The notes: generated by a model not told the origin, from the sequence alone. Positions 18,302 to 27,990 are shown, counted from the stretch's first letter. The stretch: DNA of 64,000 nucleotides from Spirochaetota bacterium (GCA_013426755.1 AP019861.1:1075638-1139637), one strand, 5' to 3'. A program made the numbers and translations.

Positions 18302-18787
18302 ATGAGTATGGGACTACACGATTCACCCCAGCTATCTCGCGTCGCTGCCCCAGCTAGCGAAGATACTAAAAGTCGCATGACTTTGCAAACTGCTTTCGGT
18401 AAACATATCATGTTGGATATGCGGTTATGTGACTACGAACGTTTGAATAGTTTAGAGAATTGCTTTACTATATTAAATACACTTCCTGAGCGAATTGGGA
18501 TGAGAAAGATCTCTGCTCCACACGTCTTTCGCTATGAAGCACCTAATCCTATCGATAGCGGTATTACAGGATTGACAATTATTGCAGAAAGTCATATTTC
18601 ACTTCATACCTTTCCTAAGAAAGGTTACGCGTTTGCAGATATATTTTCTTGTAAATCTTTTATAAGCGATCCTGTCATTAAATTTTTCAGAGAATACTTG
18701 GAATTTCAGCATTTCGATGTTTTTACGCAAAACCGTGGCTACGGCTTTGCAGAACGATTTGAAAATCTACCTAGCCCCGATCGTTAA
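18302..18787 (+). CDS. speD: S-adenosylmethionine decarboxylase proenzyme (class 1B)
   Basis: Makes decarboxylated S-adenosylmethionine, the aminopropyl donor for spermidine synthesis. It is a pyruvoyl enzyme made by self-cleavage. The signature ESHISLHTFPKKGYAFADIF is present: cleavage is expected between Glu96 and Ser97, with Ser97 becoming the pyruvoyl group. His102 and Cys117 fall at the same offsets (+5 and +20) as the His68 and Cys83 catalytic pair of the Thermotoga enzyme. At 161 residues it is longer than the usual 120-130-residue form because of an N-terminal stretch of about 30 residues that may be partly untranslated. An AGAGGA site 6 bases before the ATG supports the start given. 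No spermidine synthase gene is next to it. Confidence 0.93.
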   Translation: MSMGLHDSPQLSRVAAPASEDTKSRMTLQTAFGKHIMLDMRLCDYERLNSLENCFTILNTLPERIGMRKISAPHVFRYEAPNPIDSGITGLTIIAESHISLHTFPKKGYAFADIFSCKSFISDPVIKFFREYLEFQHFDVFTQNRGYGFAERFENLPSPDR

Positions 18788-18986
18788 TATATTGCCATAT
18801 TGCTTGTTATATGACTACATTACTCTATTGGGTACTCTGCTGGGCACTCTATTAGGATAAGGACGTCTTAGAAATGAGGCTCTTAGAAATAAGAGCTATG
18901 CGGCACTTGTAATGGGTAAAATGCAGCTGTGAGATGCGAGGTTTTGTTCTATGCTGCATATTTCTGAGACGTCTATTGAACTCTAT

Positions 18987-20648
18987 TTAGGACTGGCGGT
19001 CAAAACTAGAAAGAATATTCATTCGCTGGCGATATTTGGTAATAGTCCTTCTAGCGACTTGATAGCCACGTAGATGCAGCATGTCGGCTATTTTCTGGTC
19101 ACTAATACGTTTTTCAGGATAAGTGTCAATAATATTTTTGATAAGGGCTTCTATTTTTTTTACTGAAGCAACCGTTGGACTGGTTTTCTGTGAGGAAATG
19201 ACTTGAATCTTCGTAGCCGAGAATAACTTGCGTAATGGAATGAGTCCCCATGACGTAGCAATATATTTTTGATTGACTAGGCGACTTATAGTCCCCTTAT
19301 CAATGTTTAAATCCTTAGCTAATTCTAATAGGGAGTAGGGCTTCAAATAAGCGAAGCCTTTCAAAAAGAAATCAGCTTGTTTTTCGATTAGATGAAGTAG
19401 TATCTTCTCTAGGTGACTTTTCCTGAACGTCAAATTCTCGATTAAGTCCTGAGCATTTTGTTTTTGTTTATCGAGGTACGCTTTAAAAGTGGGATCAATA
19501 GGTTCAAGTGTTTTATGGTGCCGTAATTTCTTCCAGTGATTGATATACGTTGGACTTAGACGAAGATTTTTGAGATAATCGTTATGGAGAATGAGTGTGG
19601 GGGTATTGTTTTTGATCTCAATCGTAGCATCTGCTTCGACGTAGAGATTGTTGAGCGGTCTATAATTGCGTGCTGGCTTAGGTTCTAAGAGCGATATTTG
19701 GTGAAGGGCTTTCTGAATAAGGTCTGGCGTGACGTTTAGTTTTTTGGCTAGTGCTGTTAGTTGGCTTTGGGTAAGTTGTGTGAAATGATCTTTGACTAGG
19801 GTCGTGGCTAGGGCTATGACTTTCTTATCTGCTGTAATTGTCGTGGAATGTGAATGTGCTAGGCGTTTTAGCTGGATGAGGAGTGCTTCTTGGATCGTTG
19901 CTGCTGCGATGCCTCCTGGCGTGAAATTTTGTAGGGTTATGAGAACTTCGTCGAGCCATTTAGGATCGACATTTAAAAGCTCTTTGTAATGCCCACGGGC
20001 AAGGTCTTTTTTTATCGTTTTAATATCTGTCTTAGCTAAAAAACCATCGCTATCGATCATAGAAATTAAGATTTCTCCTAAGAGATAACGCGGTGTACCG
20101 GGGGGATAGGCTAATGATAGTTGTAGCAGTAATTCTTCTGCTAGTGATACAGCTTTTGGGGTAGTTTCTTCGATAATTGTCGCTAAGTTTTTGTGGGTTG
20201 TTTTTAGTGGTGAGTCTTTTGGCAGGGATGTTTTTTCTAGAGGTGTGCGGGGGGTACTGGCTTCAGTATAAATTTCTAAGTAGGCATCTGTTTCGGTGAT
20301 GAAATTTTGTTCGCGACTGGTTTCTATACTAATTGGAGCACCTACGGCGGATAGGGCGTCTTCTTGTGAAGGAGTCTCTTCTTGTGAAGGAGTCTCGATC
20401 TGGCGATCTACTTCTAGAAATGGATTGTTATTGATTTCACCTTCGATATGCTTTTTGAGATCACTGCGTGGAAGTGAGAGTAATTTTAGACTGGCAAGGA
20501 GTTTCGGCTTTAGGACAAATTTTTGTTCGCCTTTTAAAGATTGGCTAAGGGCCGTGCTAGGTGTGTTCGCTAACTTGCGTCCAAGTGGCTTAGTCGGCGC
20601 GGAGGGATTAGGGGACTTAAATTTGTACTGAGAGGAATGCTTCGTCAT
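18987..20648 (-). CDS. rpoN: RNA polymerase sigma-54 factor
   Basis: Alternative sigma factor that recognises -24/-12 promoters and needs an AAA+ activator. The RpoN box is near the end as ARRTITKYRQRMNI (consensus ARRTVTKYRE), preceded by the helix SDQKIADMLHLRGYQV. The core-binding region shows the family blocks TPGGIAAATIQEALLIQL and SLLEPKPARNY, and SLLELAKDLNIDKGTISRLV is the helix-turn-helix. The N-terminal activator-interacting region I (LKPKLLASLKLLSLPRSDL) is recognisable but has fewer glutamines than usual. An acidic region II contains a duplicated ETPSQE hexapeptide encoded by an 18-bp tandem repeat. It is last in the lptC-ostA-lptB-rpoN run; lptB-rpoN linkage is widespread in didermal bacteria. 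Confidence 0.95.
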   Translation of the reverse strand: MTKHSSQYKFKSPNPSAPTKPLGRKLANTPSTALSQSLKGEQKFVLKPKLLASLKLLSLPRSDLKKHIEGEINNNPFLEVDRQIETPSQEETPSQEDALSAVGAPISIETSREQNFITETDAYLEIYTEASTPRTPLEKTSLPKDSPLKTTHKNLATIIEETTPKAVSLAEELLLQLSLAYPPGTPRYLLGEILISMIDSDGFLAKTDIKTIKKDLARGHYKELLNVDPKWLDEVLITLQNFTPGGIAAATIQEALLIQLKRLAHSHSTTITADKKVIALATTLVKDHFTQLTQSQLTALAKKLNVTPDLIQKALHQISLLEPKPARNYRPLNNLYVEADATIEIKNNTPTLILHNDYLKNLRLSPTYINHWKKLRHHKTLEPIDPTFKAYLDKQKQNAQDLIENLTFRKSHLEKILLHLIEKQADFFLKGFAYLKPYSLLELAKDLNIDKGTISRLVNQKYIATSWGLIPLRKLFSATKIQVISSQKTSPTVASVKKIEALIKNIIDTYPEKRISDQKIADMLHLRGYQVARRTITKYRQRMNILSSFDRQS

Positions 20649-20898
20649 TGTACTGGTCTGCTAATAGATCAAGATCAATGAGTGTAGATGAACGTGGGTG
20701 ATCAGTAATGTTCGTTAAATGATGTGATCTCGTGCCTTGTACCTATATGATAAAACAATCCATAAAAATTTATAAAGATACGGATAGCAGTTAGTAGATT
20801 GGCTTTATAATGGAGGCATGCTAGATATTTTAGCATGGTTAAAGTGGTCGCAGAGTGATTGCCGCTATAAAGATATGATTTAAATCTACAATTTAAAT

Positions 20899-21624
20899 CT
20901 ACAATTTAAAATCTTCACCTAAGTAGATTTTTTTAGCTTCACGGCTTTTGATGAGTTGCTGAGCGGTCCCTTCTATAAGAATTTTCCCTCTTGCCATGAT
21001 ATAGGCACGGGAAACAATTTTTAGCGTTTCTCTAACATTATGATCGGTGATGAGAATGCCAATATTAAGTTTCTGTATTTCTAGAATGATAGACTGGATG
21101 TCAGCAATAGCAATTGGGTCTACGCCAGCAAAAGGTTCGTCTAGTAATAATATCTTAGGGTCTGCTGCTAGGGCGCGCGCTATTTCGGTACGTCTTCGTT
21201 CTCCACCTGATAGCGTATAGCCATATTGATTCTGAACGTGAGTGATTTTAAATCGTTCTAACAAACGCTGGCAAGCTTCCTTAGCGGCATTTGGGGTCAA
21301 TTTTCGTGTTTCTAGAATGGCTATGATATTATCTTTTACGGTAAGCTTTCTGAAAATAGACGCTTCTTGAGGGAGGTAGCCTATGCCAAGTTGGGCGCGT
21401 TTATGCATAGGCATTTTTACAATATCAAAGTTTTTATTGAGAATGACACTGCCTGATGTAGGAGCGATAAGCCCTACGGTGATATAAAAACTGGTTGTTT
21501 TCCCAGCTCCATTGGGACCGAGCAGGCCAACTATTTCACCTTGTTTGATGTTAAAGGAAACATCTTCTATAACGTGATGATCTTTGTATTTCTTATAAAT
21601 ATTTTCAATATCGATGCTAAACAT
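20899..21624 (-). CDS. lptB: Lipopolysaccharide export ABC transporter ATPase LptB
   Basis: ATPase that powers extraction of lipopolysaccharide (or a related glycolipid) from the inner membrane, working with LptF/LptG, which are not in the window. The 241-residue protein has the full set of motifs: Walker A GPNGAGKT (36-43), the Q-loop LPQEASIF (84-91), signature LSGGE (138-142), Walker B with Glu163 in LLLDEPFAGVDP, and the switch His195 in ITDHNVRETL. The LptB-typical text EASIFRKLTV and the ERRRTEIARAL segment separate it from branched-chain amino-acid transporters. It is 122 bases downstream of the OstA/LptA gene and 250 bases upstream of rpoN. Confidence 0.96.
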   Translation of the reverse strand: MFSIDIENIYKKYKDHHVIEDVSFNIKQGEIVGLLGPNGAGKTTSFYITVGLIAPTSGSVILNKNFDIVKMPMHKRAQLGIGYLPQEASIFRKLTVKDNIIAILETRKLTPNAAKEACQRLLERFKITHVQNQYGYTLSGGERRRTEIARALAADPKILLLDEPFAGVDPIAIADIQSIILEIQKLNIGILITDHNVRETLKIVSRAYIMARGKILIEGTAQQLIKSREAKKIYLGEDFKL

Positions 21625-21746
21625 ATATGAGTATTTATAAATATAGATAATTAGATAAATTGGAGGAATAAAGAAATTAAGAGAAATACATACAAATTTG
21701 AGTAGTGGTTTGCTTTAGGTTCAGTAGTTTGTGGTTCATGAAGTGT

Positions 21747-24700
21747 CTATTCGCTCAGTAAAATGCTACCTGTGACGTCGGACTGCATGGACATACTGTT
21801 TCGTTCTAGATTGAAGACAATCTCTTTAGAAATGAATTCATCACCTGTATCTGTGTCGCGTATTTTAGGAGAGCCATAAAGCGTGATTAATTTTTTATCG
21901 GTCTCGTAAATACCTAGTGATGAGAAAGCTTGATTATCGCCATTGTTCACGTCTACGTTTCCTTTGGCGTACATAATATTTTCTGCCTCGAAGCGTTCCA
22001 TGAAGTCTGCTTTAACAATGGTGGGTGGTTTGTTTTTATTCCATTTGAAGACGGGGTTACCTGTGATTAGGGTATAATTACTGCCTGCGAAATGTTCTAT
22101 TTTAGCGGAAGTTATCTCTGTTTTATCCCGTAGGTCAATGGCTTGAACGTTTTCTTTACAAGTAAATATTTCATCGTCTGTGGTATTGAAATCGTAGACG
22201 GCGTAATCGCAGCGAATTTCATTGCGGAGTTTTTGATTCGGATTTAACGCATACGCCTCTTCATCAGTAGGTTCAATGTCGTCGTTAGAAGTGATTTCTT
22301 CGGCAGGAATCGTGCTAGCGGGGAGACCCTCTTCTGGCGTAGCAAGGGGAATAGCTGCTTGATCGCTTATAGGAGTGATGTTTTGTTCCAATGAGAAAGG
22401 AGAGCGTGGATTAGGTATTGAACTCGTCTCTTCTTTATTAACATTGCTAGCGTCATTAGTAGGGTCAAGTGTAGCTAATTCTTCGATCTCTATCATCCGT
22501 ACGGAGCCATTAAATAGAGTCTGGGCGGCTGCTTGTTCTAATATGATCTCCTCAGCAAAGAGATTTCGTGTGATGTTTTGATCTGTTATTTCTAGCATGG
22601 GACGTTCTTTTAGGATAGAACGTTCGGTGGTGAGGTTGTGGAAGAGATCGTTGCCATAGGCGATCATGTTTTCAGCTGGGTGCGTGATCACAACGTCTTC
22701 TAGGCATTGGAATGTGGATTCGGTTTTAAGAGCTGTTGTTAATGGTTCAGTTGTATTTTCTTGTGTGGAAATTTGATCGGCAGCTGTTTTTACGGTTAGA
22801 TCGTTATTACTCGGATCGGTGGCGGTGGGTTGAGTGGTGGGTTGTGTGCTTTGGGGTGTCGTGGAAGTGGAGATGAGGGAGGAGGAAGTGTCATTTTCTG
22901 CATAATAATAAATGCCATTTTGACATTGGATGTGGCTGTAATCCTGACGTTTAAAGGCGGCAATGTCAAATTGACGCACTAAGGGTTCATCTTTGTCAAC
23001 TTCTATGATGTGAACGTTGGTTTTAAGGTGGGTTGTGGAGATATTAAAGAATGTTTCCATGCGCTTAGCATAAGCAAGTACTTTTGTATTTTGTTCTGTG
23101 AAACTGACGAAGATAGGGTTTTTTTCTAGCAGCGATCGTTCTTCATCCATATAGTAGGTGAGATGATCACTATAAATTTTTGTCTTAATGAGTGGTTTTT
23201 CTACAATGGTGTTAGTAAACCCTTCAAAGAATCGTTCTTTTTGATAAGAATATACAAATTTATCTCCTGTGAGAATAGAAACTATTTGATTGGCTTCATC
23301 GTATTCATTGACGGTGACGTTTTCTTCAAAGACAATTCTATTAATACCGTCATAATTGATGATTTTACGTGCGGTGCCTTGGATGACACTAGTAGGTGCA
23401 TTTTTTTCGTTGGTGAAACTGACGTTGCCTGTAATGTGGCTTATCTCGCGCTCAAAGTCATGAATGATGCGGTCTGAATTGAGTGTCGATTGCTCCATTT
23501 CGTCAATTACGTTCACTTTACCTCTGCATTCAAAGGTGTGTGCTTCGGCTGCGGAATAATTGTAAAAGGCGTTTTTACAGGTGAGCCATTTAGTTTCTTG
23601 GAAATTTCCTTGCGCTGCCTGCTGCTCGGTAGTGGCAATGGTCGTGCTCTGGTTGGCTGGTTTACTACTAGGTGGAGGAATAGCATTGGGAGTGGGGGGT
23701 GAGTTATTGTGTAACTTGAAGATGACGACATCTTTTTCGAAGTAGACGGTATTTAGTTTTTGATTGAGCTCCATGCGAAGGGAAGTGAATTTGAGGTCAT
23801 GGTTTGTATTGTTTTGATTTTTAAGGAACATGACGGGGTTTTCTTCGGCGTAGCCTGATTCTTTCGTAAAATCATAATAAATAAATCCAGCGGTAATCGT
23901 TGAATCTTTGATAAAATTACTGATCTTAGTGTTTTCATAACATTCTAGGTAGCTTTTATCTCCAAAATAGTTTGTTGCGTGATCACACTCCAAGGAGGCA
24001 AGATAGGTGCCTTCTTGATTGGTTTCGGTGATGAAAACGTCGTCTACTAGATAGACTTTCTCTTGATTGCGGAATAGAACCATCTTTTCAGCTTTAATGA
24101 TAACAGTATTGGGGTCATTTTCCTGAACAAACTTTGAATTTCCACTAACCGTGCCGCGGTCCGCTTCTTTTTCTAAGAATAGATGATCACTGGTAATAAT
24201 AGATTTAGCCTCGACGTTTTCTATTTTGACATTGTCATAACAGTCCATATTGCCAATGTCTATAAGATAAAAGGCTTTATCACAGGTGATGACGTAGTTT
24301 TCGTCTGGATTGTTCTGATGGGCGGCTGTTTCAAAGATCTCAACATTGGTTTCTAAGGTCAATGTCTTTTTTTTCATGTCATAGACCGATGAAGTTCCTT
24401 TAAGGAGCATCGAAGTTTCGTTAGAATTTTGAATTTTGATAACCGTATTGCCTTCGGTGGAAATGGTATTTTTCTTCATATACCCCGTGAATTTGTCGGC
24501 GGCTATCTGAATATTTTCCTTCCTGTTTTCAAGCCGCGGTGTTCCGCTGGCATTGATCACCTCGCGTTTGATGTAATATTTAAGGTAGTCTCCTTCGTAA
24601 TAGAGATCATCTTTTTTAGAAATGAAGGTGACGTTTCCAAAGGCTTCAGCTATATTGGCTTGGCTGTTCATGATGATTTTATCGGCTTTGAGGGTCTGTG

Positions 24701-25055
24701 CTTTTTTGGAAACGGTCGCATTGCCTACGAGAACGACTTGATTTTTCTGTGGAAGGATCTGAATATTGTCTGCTCGATAATTGGCTTCCTTAGCGGTGAG
24801 ATGTAAGGGGCTTAGGGCAAGTGTTATTCCTACAATGAAGGTAGGAATCATTGCGGCACCATTTTTTAGCAGGGTAAAGCATGCTTGCGAACATGCTTGG
24901 AATGAAGCGCGCTTATAACAATAGGCGTATCTTATGGCCGCTGTAAAAAAAGACGTTGGCTTAGACGCTCTACTACATATGATGCCTAGCGGTTGCAAGG
25001 GCTTTTGCAGTCTTAGGGGTAGGGGGCTATATGATCGATTCATGTTCGAGATCAT
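21747..25055 (-). CDS. Giant OstA/LptA-repeat periplasmic protein
   Basis: Repeated OstA/LptA-type beta-jellyroll strands run through the protein. The opening ANYRADNIQILPQKNQVVLV, GNATVSKKAQTLKADKI and GNVTFISKKDDLYYEGDYL blocks are typical LptA. Later repeats end in similar text: ENPVMFLKNQN (near 408), ITGNVSFTNEKN (near 543), EKNPIFVSFTEQN (near 643), KERPMLEITDQN (near 818) and ITGNPVFKWNKN (near 1000). Pro/Thr/Ser-rich linkers lie near 450-485, 725-775 and 870-940. LptA is normally about 180 residues; this protein is six times longer and ends without an evident LptD beta-barrel. Signal peptide: Met69 (ATG at 24851) gives MIPTFIVGITLALSPLHLTA followed by KEANYR, so the true start may be 24851. 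Gene order lptC-this-lptB supports a role as a periplasmic lipid bridge. Confidence 0.85.
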   Translation of the reverse strand: MISNMNRSYSPLPLRLQKPLQPLGIICSRASKPTSFFTAAIRYAYCYKRASFQACSQACFTLLKNGAAMIPTFIVGITLALSPLHLTAKEANYRADNIQILPQKNQVVLVGNATVSKKAQTLKADKIIMNSQANIAEAFGNVTFISKKDDLYYEGDYLKYYIKREVINASGTPRLENRKENIQIAADKFTGYMKKNTISTEGNTVIKIQNSNETSMLLKGTSSVYDMKKKTLTLETNVEIFETAAHQNNPDENYVITCDKAFYLIDIGNMDCYDNVKIENVEAKSIITSDHLFLEKEADRGTVSGNSKFVQENDPNTVIIKAEKMVLFRNQEKVYLVDDVFITETNQEGTYLASLECDHATNYFGDKSYLECYENTKISNFIKDSTITAGFIYYDFTKESGYAEENPVMFLKNQNNTNHDLKFTSLRMELNQKLNTVYFEKDVVIFKLHNNSPPTPNAIPPPSSKPANQSTTIATTEQQAAQGNFQETKWLTCKNAFYNYSAAEAHTFECRGKVNVIDEMEQSTLNSDRIIHDFEREISHITGNVSFTNEKNAPTSVIQGTARKIINYDGINRIVFEENVTVNEYDEANQIVSILTGDKFVYSYQKERFFEGFTNTIVEKPLIKTKIYSDHLTYYMDEERSLLEKNPIFVSFTEQNTKVLAYAKRMETFFNISTTHLKTNVHIIEVDKDEPLVRQFDIAAFKRQDYSHIQCQNGIYYYAENDTSSSLISTSTTPQSTQPTTQPTATDPSNNDLTVKTAADQISTQENTTEPLTTALKTESTFQCLEDVVITHPAENMIAYGNDLFHNLTTERSILKERPMLEITDQNITRNLFAEEIILEQAAAQTLFNGSVRMIEIEELATLDPTNDASNVNKEETSSIPNPRSPFSLEQNITPISDQAAIPLATPEEGLPASTIPAEEITSNDDIEPTDEEAYALNPNQKLRNEIRCDYAVYDFNTTDDEIFTCKENVQAIDLRDKTEITSAKIEHFAGSNYTLITGNPVFKWNKNKPPTIVKADFMERFEAENIMYAKGNVDVNNGDNQAFSSLGIYETDKKLITLYGSPKIRDTDTGDEFISKEIVFNLERNSMSMQSDVTGSILLSE

Positions 25056-25116
25056 GATATCTGAGAATAAAGAATGGGAGAATGGCGAACACTGATTAAA
25101 AAAGTATAGGTGAAGG

Positions 25117-25869
25117 TTAAAATCCTATATCAAAGAGGTTATCGTTTTTAGCTCCCTGTTCGGTCACTTCACCAGAGACTGCTGAGTCGAAGACAATCTC
25201 TTCTAGGTCTTTGGTTGCAGAAAAGCCAATTCCTGAGACAGAAAAGCCATCTTGTTTTCTGAGCGTTACTTTCTTAGGTGAGGTCAATCTCTCGGTAGTA
25301 TTGTCCCAATAGAAATAGTCGCCACTTACGACAGTGCCTTTTGTGTTGCGAATGACAACATTGTCCATGAGTTCAATATTTTGCGAATCGGTTTCCATAA
25401 TGGCTTTATCGGAAGCGACAAAGGAAGTCGGACGACGCGTGATGTCATAGTAAGTCAACGAAACGTTCTTCAAATAGGTACGTTTTTCAATATCAAAAAT
25501 ACTTGCAGATACGGACTTCATGTTCCATTTGAGTGTGCTCTGGTTATAAGAAGCCATTTGAAAATTGGTAATGCTAGCATCATCTGTTGTTTCTTCTAAA
25601 AAGGAGACGTCATCTGTATTAGGTGCGAGATTGGGGTCAAATTGTGTGCAGCTTGCTGCGATTGACACGGAAGCAATGAGCAGCACCGTTAAAATCACTG
25701 TTTTTAGCTGGTGGCCTTTTGTTATGGGTGTTTTTGCTACTAGTGTCTGTGCTACTAGTGTTTTTCCAGCTAGTGTTTTTGCTAGGTTAGAGACGGTTAG
25801 CCTCTTGAAAACAGAGCCGAGCCTAGTCATGAAATCTATGAAATGGGGGGATAAGTTTATCAAATTCAT
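25117..25869 (-). CDS. lptC: LPS export periplasmic protein LptC-like
   Basis: LptC anchors the inner-membrane end of the Lpt bridge. The protein has one hydrophobic N-terminal segment (LKTVILTVLLIASVSIAASC), then a beta-rich LptC/OstA-like domain: SASIFDIEKRTYLKNVSLTYY, ASDKAIMETDSQNIELMDNV, GTVVSGDYFYWDNTTERLTS, KVTLRKQDGFSVSGIGFSA. The AASC at residues 71-74 could be a loose lipobox, in which case the mature protein is a lipoprotein starting at Cys74; a plain membrane anchor is the alternative. The 55 residues before the hydrophobic segment are unusual and include a small repeat (KTLVAQTLVAKT). Met14 (25830) is another possible start. It sits 61 bases upstream of the giant OstA protein, so the two are likely one transcript. 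Confidence 0.8.
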   Translation of the reverse strand: MNLINLSPHFIDFMTRLGSVFKRLTVSNLAKTLAGKTLVAQTLVAKTPITKGHQLKTVILTVLLIASVSIAASCTQFDPNLAPNTDDVSFLEETTDDASITNFQMASYNQSTLKWNMKSVSASIFDIEKRTYLKNVSLTYYDITRRPTSFVASDKAIMETDSQNIELMDNVVIRNTKGTVVSGDYFYWDNTTERLTSPKKVTLRKQDGFSVSGIGFSATKDLEEIVFDSAVSGEVTEQGAKNDNLFDIGF

Positions 25870-26679
25870 CTAAATCTCTAATAATAAGGTGTTCAGTAAT
25901 ACAATAAAGGTAATGAGTAATGATTGCATCGAATTGAAAGTTGCCGATGTGAAAATATGGAGTATGATGTGGGCGGATGCCGTATTAAATTATAAATTTT
26001 AGGGGTGTGAATTGTAAGTAAATTTGTGAGCAAATAATTGTCGGTTTAGTGAGTGCTTACTTGTTAATTATACACAAATTTAACATTAATCCGCCATTAA
26101 ATTTAATCATTTAGCCTATATTTGGTTTAGAATTCATATTTGAGCGATTTCTTGATTGAGCCGATTTTTGGGTTGAATAATTTATTTAATAGAGTGATTT
26201 TTTGATAAGAAGAGTGGTTTTGATAAGAATATTGTAAAAATTGCTGGATAAAGGTTACTGGATAAAGCTTGCTGGATAAAGATTACTTGACTGGCAAAAA
26301 CGGGTCAATGCTTTTTTATAAGATTAATGCATTAAATTTATAAAAAACATTGAATTTCTTAGTGGTTTAGTGAGGTGATTGTCTAGTATTGAATATTCGC
26401 ATTATAGCAATTTATTAAATTAACAATCTATTAAATTAACAATCCGTTAAATTAGCAATTCATTAAATTAGCAATTCATTAAATTAGCAATTCATTAAAT
26501 TAGCAATTCGTTAAATTAGCAATTCGTTAAATTAGCAATCCGTTAAATTTTTTAAAGAAACACAGAATTTGTACCTAACTGCGATTTTGCTTCTATCTGC
26601 TTCTCTAGGTGCGAATTTGCTTCTCTGTATGTCTCTCTGTAAATATAACACTCTTTAGCAGCAGTGTTAAAAAAATGAC
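25870..26679. other. Intergenic gap between aminotransferase and lptC
   Basis: 810 bp without a gene. It must contain the lptC promoter on its left side, but no convincing pair of boxes was found. Bases 26210-26290 contain short repeats (ATAAAGNTTRCTGGATAAAG). The 16-bp minisatellite at 26405-26545 is listed separately. Confidence 0.5.
26405..26545. repeat. 16-bp tandem repeat, about 9 copies
   Basis: The unit ATTAAATTAGCAATTC (variants ATTAAATTAACAATCT and GTTAAATTAGCAATCC) repeats head to tail. It is 3' of the aminotransferase gene and begins 135 bases beyond its stop codon. Confidence 0.9.
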
Positions 26680-27990
26680 TTAAGAATGGGTTTTACAGGC
26701 TTGGTAGAGCGAAGTAAAGACATGTTCAATGTGCTCCTGTTCAAGCGAAGAAAAGGCAATGCGAAGATCCGAAGGACTTGTGGAGATAACACCTATTTTG
26801 TAATGGTCTAGGAGATAAGTACGAATGGTTTCTGCATTGAGATGGCTTGCGAGTTTGACAAGCATGAAATAGCCTGAATTGAATGGATAGGGAGTGAACA
26901 TATCGCTGTAATCGTATTCTGCTAGCACGCGTTTTACTTCTTCGAATCTGCTTTGAAAAAGCTTGTAATTCAGAGCGAAATCTGCTTGATATTCCTTAGT
27001 ACTCAGGGCTCTTAAGAGAATGTTTTGTGCCGAAGTCGAGCAATTAGAAATACTGCCGCGTAAGTTTCCTGCTGCTTTATGTTCTAGGGCATTGTAAAAA
27101 GCGTCTGTTCCAGGTTTTGTGGCAAAGGTTAAAAATCCCACACGGAAGCCCCATGCGAAAAACTCCTTAGTCGCACCACAGATCTTAACAGCAACAATGT
27201 TTTCATGCGCATCAGCGAGTTGTGAGAAAAGCGAATGGCTGTAAACATTGGATTCTAAAAAGAGACCAAAATAAGCCTCATCCAGTAAAACAAGGACACG
27301 CGTCCCTTGGTTAGCGATATTTACTAAAATCTCAATAATTGCCGTAGCTTCGGCTTCTGTCGGCGAATATCCGGTAGGATTGTTAGGAAAATTAAGAATT
27401 GTGCGTACGGTTTGCTGCTTTTCACTTTCTTTTTGTAAAGCGGACTTGAAGCCTGTTAGATTGAATTGACTCCCATCGAAGAATGGGTAAGAGTTGATCT
27501 TTGCTGCTCCTAGGGTATTGAACATGAGACGATAATTGCCCCAGATCTGATCGGGGAGGACAATGCTATCGCCAGCGTCAAAAAAAAGCTCTGCTGTCAT
27601 GTAAAGCGCATGTGTCAGTCCTGAGGAAACTAGGGGCAGTGAAAATAATTTGTCTTTGAGTAAGGGATTGAGTTCTCTAAGCCGTTCTTTCCAAGCTTTT
27701 CTAAGCGCGGCATTGCCAAATGAGTTTGAATAATTGAAAACTTCATCGTTGCTGAGCGAGGCATCGAAATACTTGCGTAGCGAAGGAAATCCAATGGCCG
27801 CCCCATCTTTGACGCCAATTCCAACGGTTGCGTTGTAACGAACGTCTGCTTTAGCTTTTGCCATTGCTGACTGGCCGACAATACCTTTTGTTGGGAAAAA
27901 TAGTCTTTTTCCTTTGGCTGAGAGCAGCGCATAAGTTGCTGGACTGGTCGCTTCAATGATTTTATTGAGGTCTACGGCAAGTGGATTCAT
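26680..27990 (-). CDS. PLP-dependent class I/II aminotransferase
   Basis: Fold-type I pyridoxal-phosphate aminotransferase of 436 residues. It shows NFPNNPTGYSPTEAEA (the substrate-binding Asn region), LLDEAYFGLF (the Asp that pairs with the cofactor nitrogen) and GATKEFFAWGFRVGFLTF, with Lys275 expected to form the Schiff base. The arginine in WGFRVG matches the phosphate-contact residue, and the late RIAFSS arginine could bind the substrate carboxylate. An aspartate/aromatic aminotransferase activity is likely, but the amino donor cannot be set from sequence. The N-terminus (about 50 residues before YNATVGIG) is longer than in the commonest members. It stands alone, 350 bp downstream of ileS on the same strand. 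Confidence 0.88.
   Translation of the reverse strand: MNPLAVDLNKIIEATSPATYALLSAKGKRLFFPTKGIVGQSAMAKAKADVRYNATVGIGVKDGAAIGFPSLRKYFDASLSNDEVFNYSNSFGNAALRKAWKERLRELNPLLKDKLFSLPLVSSGLTHALYMTAELFFDAGDSIVLPDQIWGNYRLMFNTLGAAKINSYPFFDGSQFNLTGFKSALQKESEKQQTVRTILNFPNNPTGYSPTEAEATAIIEILVNIANQGTRVLVLLDEAYFGLFLESNVYSHSLFSQLADAHENIVAVKICGATKEFFAWGFRVGFLTFATKPGTDAFYNALEHKAAGNLRGSISNCSTSAQNILLRALSTKEYQADFALNYKLFQSRFEEVKRVLAEYDYSDMFTPYPFNSGYFMLVKLASHLNAETIRTYLLDHYKIGVISTSPSDLRIAFSSLEQEHIEHVFTSLYQACKTHS

Noticed and set aside
24849..25055. A separate short gene before the OstA protein
   Set aside because: The 68 codons run in frame into OstA; they are either an N-terminal extension or untranslated leader.
21747..25055. 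LptD
   Set aside because: Repeats are of OstA/LptA type, but no C-terminal barrel strands or terminal aromatic residue are seen; the protein ends SILLSE.
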